Positions 5,411 to 11,368 of a stretch of 13,463 nucleotides of DNA are shown one piece after another. A program made the position numbers and the translations under genes. How positions within the stretch are numbered: position 1 is the stretch's first letter; every line of letters begins with the position of its first letter. A model generated the notes under the pieces. It worked only from the letters and a program-made list of their open reading frames with translations, made no database searches and was not told the DNA's origin. This stretch comes from an uncultured Bacilli bacterium (GTDB lineage Bacteria; Bacillota_I; Bacilli_A; RF39; UBA660), in contig CAKOLN010000018.1 in NCBI GenBank assembly GCA_934096075.1, forward strand, positions 1-13,463, in the 5' to 3' direction.

Positions 5411-6233
5411 AGATGATTATATAAAAATAGCACAAGATAAATTAAAAGATAATTCAAAAAAAATTATGATAAATCAAATAAATAATTATTATAATGCAAA
5501 GAAATATAATATTCCACAATCCAAATATTCTATTGGTGATGATGTATATTTAAAAAAAGGGACTTTATTACATGGAACATATAAAAACATTGATGGTTTA
5601 AAGGGCATATTAAAAGATGGATTAATATCTAGTTGGTTTATAGATGGTAGATTATCTAAATATCCGAGTTCCGTTGGTGTTTGGAATTTGAAAGAAGATT
5701 GTTTATTAAAAGATTATATTAATTTTTATAGTGGTGGCACGATTGAATATAAAAAAATAGATGGTGAAAAAATAAAAACATCTGTAATTCCATATAATGA
5801 AATGAAAAATATTATGAATACGATAGATACAAATCTTTGCTTTAGATGGTATATGGAACAAACAAAAGAGGCTAGGTTTTTACCTAGTTTAGTTCAAAAT
5901 AAAGTTCAAGTTGGAATTATTTTTAATGGTAATAATGATGTAATAAAAGAATTACTTAAAGGTGATATTTTATCAAATGGTATTAGTGATGAAGATGTCA
6001 AAGAATTTTTTAATCCAGATTATTACGAAAAGTTTATTGTGGATAGAAAAGATAAAGATGATTTCTTTACTGATCGAGAAAGTGCTATCTTATTTGGTGT
6101 ACCAGCTAACCTAATTGAAGGAATATTAGTAGGAAGAGAATACGAAAAAGATCAATCTAAATTAAAGGAAATAAAGCAATTAATACCAAATGCTTATATT
6201 TGTAATTTAGATGGAAAGGTAATTATAAAATAA
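5403..6233 (+). CDS. Uncharacterised protein, possible ADP-ribosyltransferase-like fold
   Basis: A 276-aa protein from ATG 5403; ATG 5394 and TTG 5391 are in frame, and GAGAGG at 5385-5390 lies too close to TTG 5391 and ATG 5394 but twelve bases from 5403, so the start is not settled. Residues 52-74 (GTLLHGTYKNIDGLKGILKDG) look like the first strand and helix of ADP-ribosyltransferase-like proteins, where a His in an HGT or HxT motif binds NAD. FFTDRESAILFGVPANLIEG near 221-240 supplies a candidate late Glu (E226) and the typical IP/VP strand before the C-terminal block. The sequence match is only by pattern, so the family is inference. No signal peptide. It overlaps the upstream gene and shares one base with the next start (TAATG), so it is tightly co-translated. 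Confidence 0.6.
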   Translation: MNKDDYIKIAQDKLKDNSKKIMINQINNYYNAKKYNIPQSKYSIGDDVYLKKGTLLHGTYKNIDGLKGILKDGLISSWFIDGRLSKYPSSVGVWNLKEDCLLKDYINFYSGGTIEYKKIDGEKIKTSVIPYNEMKNIMNTIDTNLCFRWYMEQTKEARFLPSLVQNKVQVGIIFNGNNDVIKELLKGDILSNGISDEDVKEFFNPDYYEKFIVDRKDKDDFFTDRESAILFGVPANLIEGILVGREYEKDQSKLKEIKQLIPNAYICNLDGKVIIK

Positions 6234-6871
6234 TGACTACTATTTATTTAATTAGACACTCTCAGCCATTTAGGCAATTACTTGGGGAATATAATGCCAA
6301 TGAGATTGAACAAATTAGAAATGAAAAAAATCCTTTAAGTGTTGATGGAGAAAAATATGCAGAACAAATGAGTAATTATTCTGAGTTATTAAATATTGAT
6401 TCTCTGTATTCATCACACTATGTAAGAGCAATGGCTACTGCAAAATATATTGCAGAGAAAAATAATATTTTATTAAATGTTGATGAAAGATTAGGAGAAA
6501 GAAAATTTGGAGTTAATAACATATCAGAATTACCTGAAACATTTTTTGAGGATCAATTTAGAAATTGGAATTATAAGTTACCTAATGGTGAGTCCGCAGA
6601 CGAGGTTTCCAAAAGAATGAATGAGGTTTTACTTGAAATTCTTTCTAATAATAAAGATAGGAATATAGCAATTGTATCTCATGGAACGGCAATAACTACG
6701 ATGTTAAAAAGATGGTGCAATATTAAATTGAATGAAGAAAATAAATTAGTTGAAATATATTTTAATAATAACTTAGTATTTGATGGTAATTGGGGTTGCC
6801 CTGAATTATTCAAATTAAAGTTTGATGATGAAAATAAACTAATTGATATTAAAAATATAAAACTTGATTAG
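6233..6871 (+). CDS. Histidine phosphatase (phosphoglycerate mutase-like)
   Basis: A 212-aa cytoplasmic protein of the histidine phosphatase superfamily, which uses a phosphohistidine intermediate. Visible motifs are IRHSQP (R8, catalytic H9), SSHYVRAMATA (R65), LGERKFG (E89, likely proton donor) and VSHGTA (H150). The length and motif order fit broad-specificity phosphatases of this superfamily rather than a true glycolytic phosphoglycerate mutase. The substrate is unknown. The ATG overlaps the stop of the previous gene by one base, so both proteins are probably made together. GGAAAGG, about 17 bases upstream, is a poor ribosome binding site, which fits coupling. The next gene starts 11 bases after the stop. 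Confidence 0.85.
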   Translation: MTTIYLIRHSQPFRQLLGEYNANEIEQIRNEKNPLSVDGEKYAEQMSNYSELLNIDSLYSSHYVRAMATAKYIAEKNNILLNVDERLGERKFGVNNISELPETFFEDQFRNWNYKLPNGESADEVSKRMNEVLLEILSNNKDRNIAIVSHGTAITTMLKRWCNIKLNEENKLVEIYFNNNLVFDGNWGCPELFKLKFDDENKLIDIKNIKLD

Positions 6872-6882
6872 GTGGTGTTTAA

Positions 6883-7971
6883 ATGAGCAAATTTGTAAAA
6901 GTAATGTTTGGAACTGCAAGTGGAGCAAAAAGAGATTTTGAATATAAAATAAATGAAGTTAATGTAAGTGAAAATTGGAATCCCAATGCTGAAAATGGGA
7001 GAGATTTTGGAGGATTTAATTATTGTAGCGAAGAATGTATATTAAGATGGTTACATCGTGGGGATACAATCTATGATGTTGAAATTCCTGCTGATGCAGA
7101 AAATATTAGATTAGATGGTGCGACAACAATATATAGAACCAATAAAATTATTATTAATAATCCAAGAAAAGTTGATGATGAGTTAGCACTTCATTTTTAC
7201 AAAATATCAAAAATACCAGAAAAGTCATATTATAAAGCATTAGGTGTTGTAAGTATTATGAATTACAAACAAACTGCTTATGCAATATTTAGAGATAAAG
7301 TTAATAAAAATAATATAGATCAGGTTTTAGAAGAATGGAATGATTTTATTTCACATGGTAATAAAGATGATAGAAAAGATATAAATCCTCTTGTTAAAGA
7401 AATAGAGAACTATCTATATGAAGTTAAATCAGAATTATTAATAAGTAGATTTGTTGATAAAGAACCATATATAAAATATATTACAGATGATAAGGTTATA
7501 AATATAACAGGAGAGTCTGGAAGTGGTAAAACAACATATACTAAAAAATATCTAAATGATGATAAATATATTGTAATAGATACTGATGATGTATTTAGTG
7601 ATAGACCATCAGATAATAAAGAAAGTGTTGAATTAAGAACTGTATTTAGTGATAAACCAAAAGATTATTTAATTACTAATTTTGATGATTTTTATATAAA
7701 AGTATTAGAATATTTTAAAGATAGTAACAAAGCAATTGTAATTGATTCAGCACAATATAGAAATATAAAAGATTATTCTATTTTAAAAGGTCAATTAATT
7801 GTTATGAGAACAAGTATCAATACATGCTATGAAAGAGTTTTAAATAGATGGAAAAATATAACAAAAGATTTTACTGATGAAGAATTTAAAAAATATGCTG
7901 AAAGAAAAAAAGGAATGTTTAGTTGGTATAAAGGTTTAAATAGATTTTTAGAAGAAATAGATAAAATGTAA
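6883..7971 (+). CDS. Unknown domain fused to a P-loop kinase
   Basis: A 362-aa protein with two parts. Residues 1-105 contain GGFNYCSEECILRWLHRGD, YDVEIPADAENI and YRTNKIIINNPR, an arrangement seen in uncharacterised Firmicutes proteins; it may be another ADP-ribosyltransferase-like fold, but this is inference. Residues 205-330 are a P-loop NTPase of the kinase type: Walker A GESGSGKT (210-217), VIDTDD (231-236) and a second acidic strand IVIDSAQY (285-292), with an Arg-rich lid region about 309-323. Kinase-type P-loop proteins phosphorylate small molecules or nucleic acid ends. GGTGGTG precedes the ATG. It closes the operon; a new promoter lies after it. Confidence 0.7.
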   Translation: MSKFVKVMFGTASGAKRDFEYKINEVNVSENWNPNAENGRDFGGFNYCSEECILRWLHRGDTIYDVEIPADAENIRLDGATTIYRTNKIIINNPRKVDDELALHFYKISKIPEKSYYKALGVVSIMNYKQTAYAIFRDKVNKNNIDQVLEEWNDFISHGNKDDRKDINPLVKEIENYLYEVKSELLISRFVDKEPYIKYITDDKVINITGESGSGKTTYTKKYLNDDKYIVIDTDDVFSDRPSDNKESVELRTVFSDKPKDYLITNFDDFYIKVLEYFKDSNKAIVIDSAQYRNIKDYSILKGQLIVMRTSINTCYERVLNRWKNITKDFTDEEFKKYAERKKGMFSWYKGLNRFLEEIDKM

Positions 7972-7995
7972 AGTAGAATAAGAATTTTACACAAT

Positions 7996-8025
7996 TTTAA
8001 CAATAATAATAAAATTTATGATAAT
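7996..8025 (+). promoter_or_regulatory. Promoter upstream of the 249-aa gene
   Basis: TTTAAC (7996-8001) and GATAAT (8020-8025) are separated by 18 bases. The gap after the kinase gene is 77 bases, longer than any gap inside the operon, and the strong AAGGAGG at 8035-8041 follows. The 249-aa gene is therefore probably its own unit. Confidence 0.45.
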
Positions 8026-8048
8026 ATATTACTGAAGGAGGCGATTCG

Positions 8049-8798
8049 ATGGAAAAAGCAAATAAACGAATCATTCACGAAAATGCAGTGATTATACAAT
8101 CAATTAATAGTGAACTTGAAAAACTTGGAGATGCTTACGGAAGATATCATCTAAATAATGCTGATTTGTATGGAAGTTTTAGCGATAGATTTAATGAAAT
8201 ATTAGGTTTTACTGGGGATACAATTGATGAATTTAATTCATATGTAGCTTCTATTGATTTAACGCCAGAACAAAAGAGAGCTCTTGTTGAATTAAGAAAA
8301 GAACCATTGTTTAAAAGATTAATGGGAGAAACAGCATTACAACAAAAACCTGAATTAGAAAGTTTATTAGGAAGTAAGATTACTGATGCGGGTATGATTT
8401 TTGCTGATGAAAATGGAGCTTATAGAGCAATAAAAACTGAACAACAAATAGATCAGGAGTTTGAAGGTTTTAATTATAAATTATCACAACTATTAAGTGA
8501 TGGAACTATTACAGAACAACAATATGATGACTATAGTCAAAATCTTGATTACATTTATTCATATTATATTAGCCGTTCTAAAGGAGAACAAGTTCGATTT
8601 AGAAAATTAACAGATGCTCAATATGAACAAATTAAGGAAAGAGCTTGGTACAATGATGTTGATTTTTATGAGCAACTGAGAAATGAAAATGAATATTTAA
8701 TGTATGAACATGAAGAATTACAAGAATTACAAAGTTCAGCAATGAAAAGTTCAGCAATGAAAAGTTCAGGAATGAAAAGTTCAGGAATGAGAAGATAA
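8049..8798 (+). CDS. Hypothetical protein with tandem-repeat C-terminus
   Basis: A 249-aa protein starting MEKANKRIIHENAV after a near-perfect AAGGAGG. It is soluble, largely helical by composition, charged, without a signal peptide or known catalytic motif. I do not recognise the family. The last 20 residues are built from a five-residue unit, S-S-A/G-M-K, encoded by four perfect-length 15-bp direct repeats (8731-8790) differing by one C/G change between the first two and last two units. Such arrays can change length by slippage without breaking the frame. A hairpin in the following IS end may serve as terminator. The spacing to the operon upstream suggests separate transcription. Confidence 0.65.
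   Translation: MEKANKRIIHENAVIIQSINSELEKLGDAYGRYHLNNADLYGSFSDRFNEILGFTGDTIDEFNSYVASIDLTPEQKRALVELRKEPLFKRLMGETALQQKPELESLLGSKITDAGMIFADENGAYRAIKTEQQIDQEFEGFNYKLSQLLSDGTITEQQYDDYSQNLDYIYSYYISRSKGEQVRFRKLTDAQYEQIKERAWYNDVDFYEQLRNENEYLMYEHEELQELQSSAMKSSAMKSSGMKSSGMRR
8731..8790 (+). repeat. Four 15-bp tandem direct repeats inside the coding region
   Basis: AAAGTTCAGCAATGA occurs at 8731-8745 and 8746-8760; AAAGTTCAGGAATGA occurs at 8761-8775 and 8776-8790. Because the unit is a multiple of three, copy-number change would only lengthen or shorten the protein tail by five residues per unit. Confidence 0.95.
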
Positions 8799-8834
8799 TT
8801 AAAATAAAGACGATTGCTTAAAGTGATAATGATA

Positions 8835-9082
8835 TGAACCCATTTTCTTGGACAAAATAGAAACGGGGTTTTTGTATGACTAAAATAAGTTATGAAGAAA
8901 AAATTAATTTATATTATGATAGAAAGAATGGCATGTCTTTTCCTTCTATAAAATCAAAATATGGTATTAATAAATCTGGAGTTGAATATCTAGTTAGATT
9001 AATTGATAAGCACGGATTTGATATTCTAAGAACTAATGAAAATAAAAGTTATAGTTCTAATGAAAAAGAAAAAATTATTTTC
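8835..9082 (+). mobile_element. IS3-family element, left-end remnant
   Basis: TGAACCCATTTTCTTGGAC at 8835 has the look of an IS3/IS150-type left terminal repeat and is followed within 40 bases by an orfA-like gene. AACCC (8837-8841) with GGGTT (8866-8870) and ATTTT with AAAAT can also fold as a hairpin followed by T residues. The element stops near 9080, where the sequence becomes the inverted 3' end of the 90-aa gene family. There is no orfB and no right end in the window. Confidence 0.65.
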
Positions 9083-9091
9083 TTCTTTTAA
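8876..9091 (+). pseudogene. IS3-family transposase OrfA, truncated
   Basis: The frame encodes MTKISYEEKINLYYDRKNG, then SFPSIKSKYGINKSGVEYLVRLIDKHGFDILRT, the helix-turn-helix DNA-binding subunit of IS3/IS150-family transposases. Up to NEKEKII (about residue 68) it follows the family; the last FFF residues and stop come from the neighbouring DNA. OrfA of this type is normally about 90-180 aa and works with an OrfB integrase made by programmed frameshifting, which is missing here, so transposition is impossible in cis. Confidence 0.75.
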
Positions 9092-9337
9092 TTCATTGAT
9101 TTTAATTTTATTACCAAAGTTTTTGATATAAACATCATTAGAATAATTAAAAACAAGAAACATTATATTATTGATAATTACTTTGTGAGGTTCAACATAA
9201 GCCAAATTAGATTTATCAATTTTTCTAATACTTCCATTTATAAATGTAGGAGTAGTATTACAAAAATCACAAATAAACTCTAATTTCTTTTTAAGTGATT
9301 CATCAATAGGTATTTCTTGTTTGATAATATTAATCAT
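9083..9337 (-). pseudogene. 90-aa hypothetical family, copy 2, truncated at the 3' end
   Basis: On the minus strand from ATG 9337 the frame reads MINIIKQEIPIDESLKKKLEFICDFCNTTPTF, then NGSIRKIDKSNLAYVEPHKVIINN and FLVFNYSNDVYIKNFGNKIKINELK. It is clearly homologous to 2932-3204. After NELK, at about 9083-9090, homology ends and the frame runs into IS3-remnant sequence, giving a tail rich in Phe. The lost part is only about ten residues, so the product might still fold. An in-frame ATG at 9346 overlaps the ribosome binding site and is unlikely to be used. It carries the same leader RNA as copy 1. Confidence 0.7.
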
Positions 9338-9454
9338 AAACACCATCCTTTCTTTAGGATGATTTCTTTGTAAGACACAAAAAAATCAATCTTTCGATTG
9401 ATTCTATATATCAAGTTCAAACTAAATAGTTCGAACAGATTCCTCAATGGAGCG
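9338..9454 (-). ncRNA. Conserved structured leader RNA with terminator, copy 2
   Basis: Nearly identical to copy 1 across about 108 bases (from the ribosome binding site to GCTCC at 9454-9450); I count two substitutions. It has the same GTTCGAACT/AGTTTGAAC hairpin, the same GAAA-loop terminator (9403-9384) with its T run, and the same CATCC/GGATG hairpin at the ribosome binding site. The copy-specific 5' region differs: GGTTT and AACC (9476-9454) can pair weakly. Promoter ATTATA/GTTAAA lies upstream on the minus strand. Confidence 0.75.
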
Positions 9455-9510
9455 GTTGATGAGAAGATTTGAAACCTTTTATCACAAAAATATCCTCACT
9501 TGTTAAATAA

Positions 9511-9538
9511 ATTATAGTACATATTTTTTGATGTTAAA
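9511..9538 (-). promoter_or_regulatory. Promoter of leader copy 2
   Basis: On the minus strand TTTAAC (9538-9533) is followed after 16 bases by TATAAT (9516-9511), a perfect -10 box. Transcription would begin near 9504 and run through the conserved leader into the truncated 90-aa gene. Confidence 0.6.
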
Positions 9539-9566
9539 TACAATTATAGGATATTTTTTAAATTAA

Positions 9567-9575
9567 TGATATAAT
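9567..9575 (+). promoter_or_regulatory. Extended -10 promoter of the metallopeptidase-like gene
   Basis: TGATATAAT is a perfect extended -10 element 22 bases before the ATG at 9598. No convincing -35 box is seen. With the minus-strand promoter at 9511-9538 it forms a divergent pair. Confidence 0.55.
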
Positions 9576-9597
9576 GAAATAGAAAGAAGATGATATT

Positions 9598-10350
9598 ATG
9601 ATACCTATAATAAAATTTAGAGAAATGACTTTACAAGAAAATATAGATACAATTAAATGGGCTTTTTATGAAAAAAATGGTTCATTATCTGTTCATGATT
9701 TTACAGTTAATTATTTTCCAGAATTATCTATTTTTGATGATGATACGCCTCAAGAAGTTGTATATAAAAAAATAGAAGAAGTTGTTACTAAAGAATATAA
9801 TGAATATCTAGAAAGAATTAAAATTGAAACAAAAAGATATAATGATATTTGGAAAAAATATAATGATGAATACTTTTCTATGTTATCGGCGTATTTTGAA
9901 ATTGAATGGCCTAATATTGATGTGATAGAAGCTACTGTTGGTTTAATACCTGTTTTTCCTAGATATTTAGATGAATTTTCTTTTTCAATCAGTACAGGTG
10001 TTGAAGATTGGAAATTAGTTGAAACATCAGCTCATGAAACATTACATTTTATGTGGTTTGAAAAATGGAAACATATTCACCCTGAAACTCCAAGAAGAGA
10101 ATATGATTCACCATACATAACTTGGAAATATAGTGAAATGGTAACTGATCCAATATTAAATAATAAACCATTTTCAGAATTATTTTCTTTTGAAGAACAT
10201 GGGTATGATATTTTTTATACAATTTATGATGGTGAAGAATTAGTTATGGATAATTTAAGAAAAATTTATGCTGAAGATATATCTATAGATGAAAAAATAA
10301 ACAAAGGATTTACGTATATAAATAGTTTAGAAAAACATAAAACAAAGTAA
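9598..10350 (+). CDS. Putative zinc metallopeptidase-like protein (HETLH motif)
   Basis: A 250-aa protein without signal peptide or membrane segment, so probably cytoplasmic. HETLH at residues 146-150 in SAHETLHFMW matches the HExxH zinc-binding motif, and YSEMVTD (E180, D184) about 30 residues later offers a Glu third ligand, as in gluzincins. The first 100 residues are helical and charged. I do not recognise a named family, and peptidase activity is inferred only from the motif. AGAAGATGAT before the ATG is a weak ribosome binding site, which together with a very short untranslated leader suggests modest expression. It is preceded by an extended -10 promoter and followed by a GNAT pseudogene on the same strand. 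Confidence 0.65.
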   Translation: MIPIIKFREMTLQENIDTIKWAFYEKNGSLSVHDFTVNYFPELSIFDDDTPQEVVYKKIEEVVTKEYNEYLERIKIETKRYNDIWKKYNDEYFSMLSAYFEIEWPNIDVIEATVGLIPVFPRYLDEFSFSISTGVEDWKLVETSAHETLHFMWFEKWKHIHPETPRREYDSPYITWKYSEMVTDPILNNKPFSELFSFEEHGYDIFYTIYDGEELVMDNLRKIYAEDISIDEKINKGFTYINSLEKHKTK

Positions 10351-10404
10351 TATAGTTGATTAAGTATGGTTAATGTGTTTTTGAAAGTTTCTAGAAAAGA
10401 TTAA

Positions 10405-10839
10405 TTATTTTATAGAAAAGTTTGGATGAATGATCCTGAAACTATGGAATATAACGCTGGTTACGATAGAAATCTAAAGGCTATGATAGAAAAACTGGCA
10501 CTATATCTAAAACTGATGAAGAGATATTAGAATGGTATGATAAGTGGAGGATAAAGAACCAGATAGATTTTTTGCATATATTTACGATTTTAACTTTGGT
10601 GAACTAGTTGGAGAAGTTCATAGTATGGGTATTTTAATTAGCAGTAAATATAGAGAAAAAGGATATAGTTATCCTGCACTACTTGAACTAGAAAAATATG
10701 CTTTTGAAAAAATGATATTTCAGAGTTATCTGATATAACTCCTTTATATAGAGAAGGAGCAATTAAAAGTTTTGAAAAAGCAGGATTTATTCAAACAGAT
10801 GAAAAACATAAAGATATTAGATTTGGAGAAACGTACTAA
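10405..10839 (+). pseudogene. GNAT-family N-acetyltransferase, multiple frameshifts
   Basis: Pieces of one protein appear in successive frames: LFYRKVWMNDPETMEYNAGY (from 10405), then YDRKTGTISKTDEEILEWYDKW (about 10481-10546), then DKEPDRFFAYIYDFNFGELVGEVHSMG with ISSKYREKGYSYPALLELEKYAFEK (about 10550-10711), then NDISELSDITPLYREGAIKS with FEKAGFIQTDE (about 10712-10839). The REKGYSYPAL block is the acetyl-CoA binding region and REGAIKSFEKAGF the end of a GNAT domain. At least three frameshifts are needed (near 10480, 10548 and the A run at 10707-10712), and GEVHSMG seems to lack several residues between two strands. No functional product is expected. Confidence 0.85.
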
Positions 10840-10973
10840 TGAAAATAGATAATTTCAATGGGTTTTTAGAATTTAAGAATGAAAGTTTTCCATTTTCATT
10901 TCCAAATTATTATTTTACCTATGTTCCTATATACATAGACAATAGATTTACTAATTTGATTGACCAAATTTGA
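10839..10973 (+). CDS. Short ORF, probably a gene remnant
   Basis: A 44-aa frame whose ATG overlaps the TAA of the GNAT pseudogene (TAATG), starting MKIDNFNGFLEFKNESFPF. The overlap is the normal arrangement for a co-translated downstream gene, so the first 25 residues or so may be the true start of a lost gene. The second half overlaps a minus-strand remnant frame, which suggests a deletion junction between about 10915 and 10970. No family is recognised. Confidence 0.3.
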   Translation: MKIDNFNGFLEFKNESFPFSFPNYYFTYVPIYIDNRFTNLIDQI

Positions 10974-11037
10974 TTTTACTTCATTTACTAAATTTATAAT
11001 TTCTTCAATCATTTTTTTTATTATTCTTTTCTAACAT
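10893..11037 (-). pseudogene. Possible small regulator gene remnant downstream of the palindrome
   Basis: On the minus strand GAGAGTG precedes ATG 11037, which encodes MLEKNNKKND and a stop. A change in the A8 run (11019-11012) would join it to a second frame, MIEEIINLVNEVKSNLVNQI and SKSIVYVYRN, which ends near 10893. The gene would sit directly behind the 26-bp palindrome, so a repressor start is conceivable, but too little is left to assign a family. Confidence 0.25.
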
Positions 11038-11053
11038 AATTTTTCACTCTCTT

Positions 11054-11079
11054 AATTGTTCAGACATGTCTGAACAATT
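11054..11079. promoter_or_regulatory. Perfect 26-bp palindrome, likely operator
   Basis: AATTGTTCAGACA is followed directly by its exact reverse complement, TGTCTGAACAATT. On the minus strand a weak promoter (TTGTAA 11114-11109, TAATTA 11091-11086) lies just upstream and a start codon about 17 bases downstream. This is the usual place for a repressor dimer site of the TetR or MarR type. No intact cognate regulator is present in the window. Confidence 0.6.
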
Positions 11080-11131
11080 TGCTAATAATTATTGATAGTA
11101 TTACTTTTTTACAACGGTTTCTTTTCAAAAT

Positions 11132-11210
11132 ACAAAAAAATCAATCTTTCGATTGATTCTATATATCAAGTTCAAACTAAATAGTTCGAACAGATTCGTC
11201 AATGGAGCGG
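11132..11210 (-). ncRNA. Conserved structured RNA with terminator, copy 3 (no 90-aa gene)
   Basis: The core from GCTCCATTGACGAATCTG through the GTTCGAACT/AGTTTGAAC hairpin and the GAAA-loop terminator (11158-11139) plus T run is essentially the same as in copies 1 and 2. The conserved ribosome-binding-site hairpin and the 90-aa gene are absent; sequence after the terminator is unrelated. The copy-specific 5' region here can pair GAGCG (11236-11232) with CGCTC (11209-11205), enclosing the edge of the core. It has a very good promoter, so a short terminated RNA of about 110 nt may be made on its own. Confidence 0.7.
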
Positions 11211-11250
11211 TTTAAATACATCTTACGAACTCGCTCTCTTTCTATATATT

Positions 11251-11279
11251 ATTATACATCATTTTTCCTTAAATAACAA
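11251..11279 (-). promoter_or_regulatory. Promoter of structured RNA copy 3
   Basis: On the minus strand TTGTTA (11279-11274), 17 bases, TATAAT (11256-11251). This is one of the best promoters in the window and points into the conserved RNA, away from the lipoprotein genes. Confidence 0.7.
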
Positions 11280-11307
11280 ATTTTAATAATTAAAATGTCA
11301 ATTTCTA

Positions 11308-11316
11308 TGATATAAT
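11308..11316 (+). promoter_or_regulatory. Extended -10 promoter of the lipoprotein genes
   Basis: TGATATAAT, a perfect extended -10 element, flanked by CTATG (11305-11309) and CATAG (11321-11325), which form a small inverted repeat around it. It probably drives the first lipoprotein gene and, by readthrough of the intergenic repeats, the following two genes. Confidence 0.6.
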
Positions 11317-11336
11317 TATACATAGAAGTGACAGAT

Positions 11337-11359
11337 AAATAGTAATTTGTTGAAATGGA
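11337..11359 (+). repeat. Right half of the intergenic repeat before the first lipoprotein gene
   Basis: AAATAGTAATTTGTTGAAATGGA is written here as AAATAGTAATTT plus GTTGAAATGGA. It is identical to the bases at 11960-11982 and 12583-12605. The left half is missing, as expected for the first boundary of an array. Confidence 0.8.
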
Positions 11360-11368
11360 AGATTGATT

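Noticed and set aside
10544..10738. A 64-codon acetyltransferase-like frame as an independent small gene.
   Set aside because: Matching pieces of the same GNAT protein lie in other frames on both sides, so it is part of a pseudogene.
11363..11368. TTG starts giving MIM at both lipoprotein genes and at 12609.
   Set aside because: The ATG two codons later has the proper eight-base distance from the ribosome binding site, whereas the TTG is only about two to three bases away.
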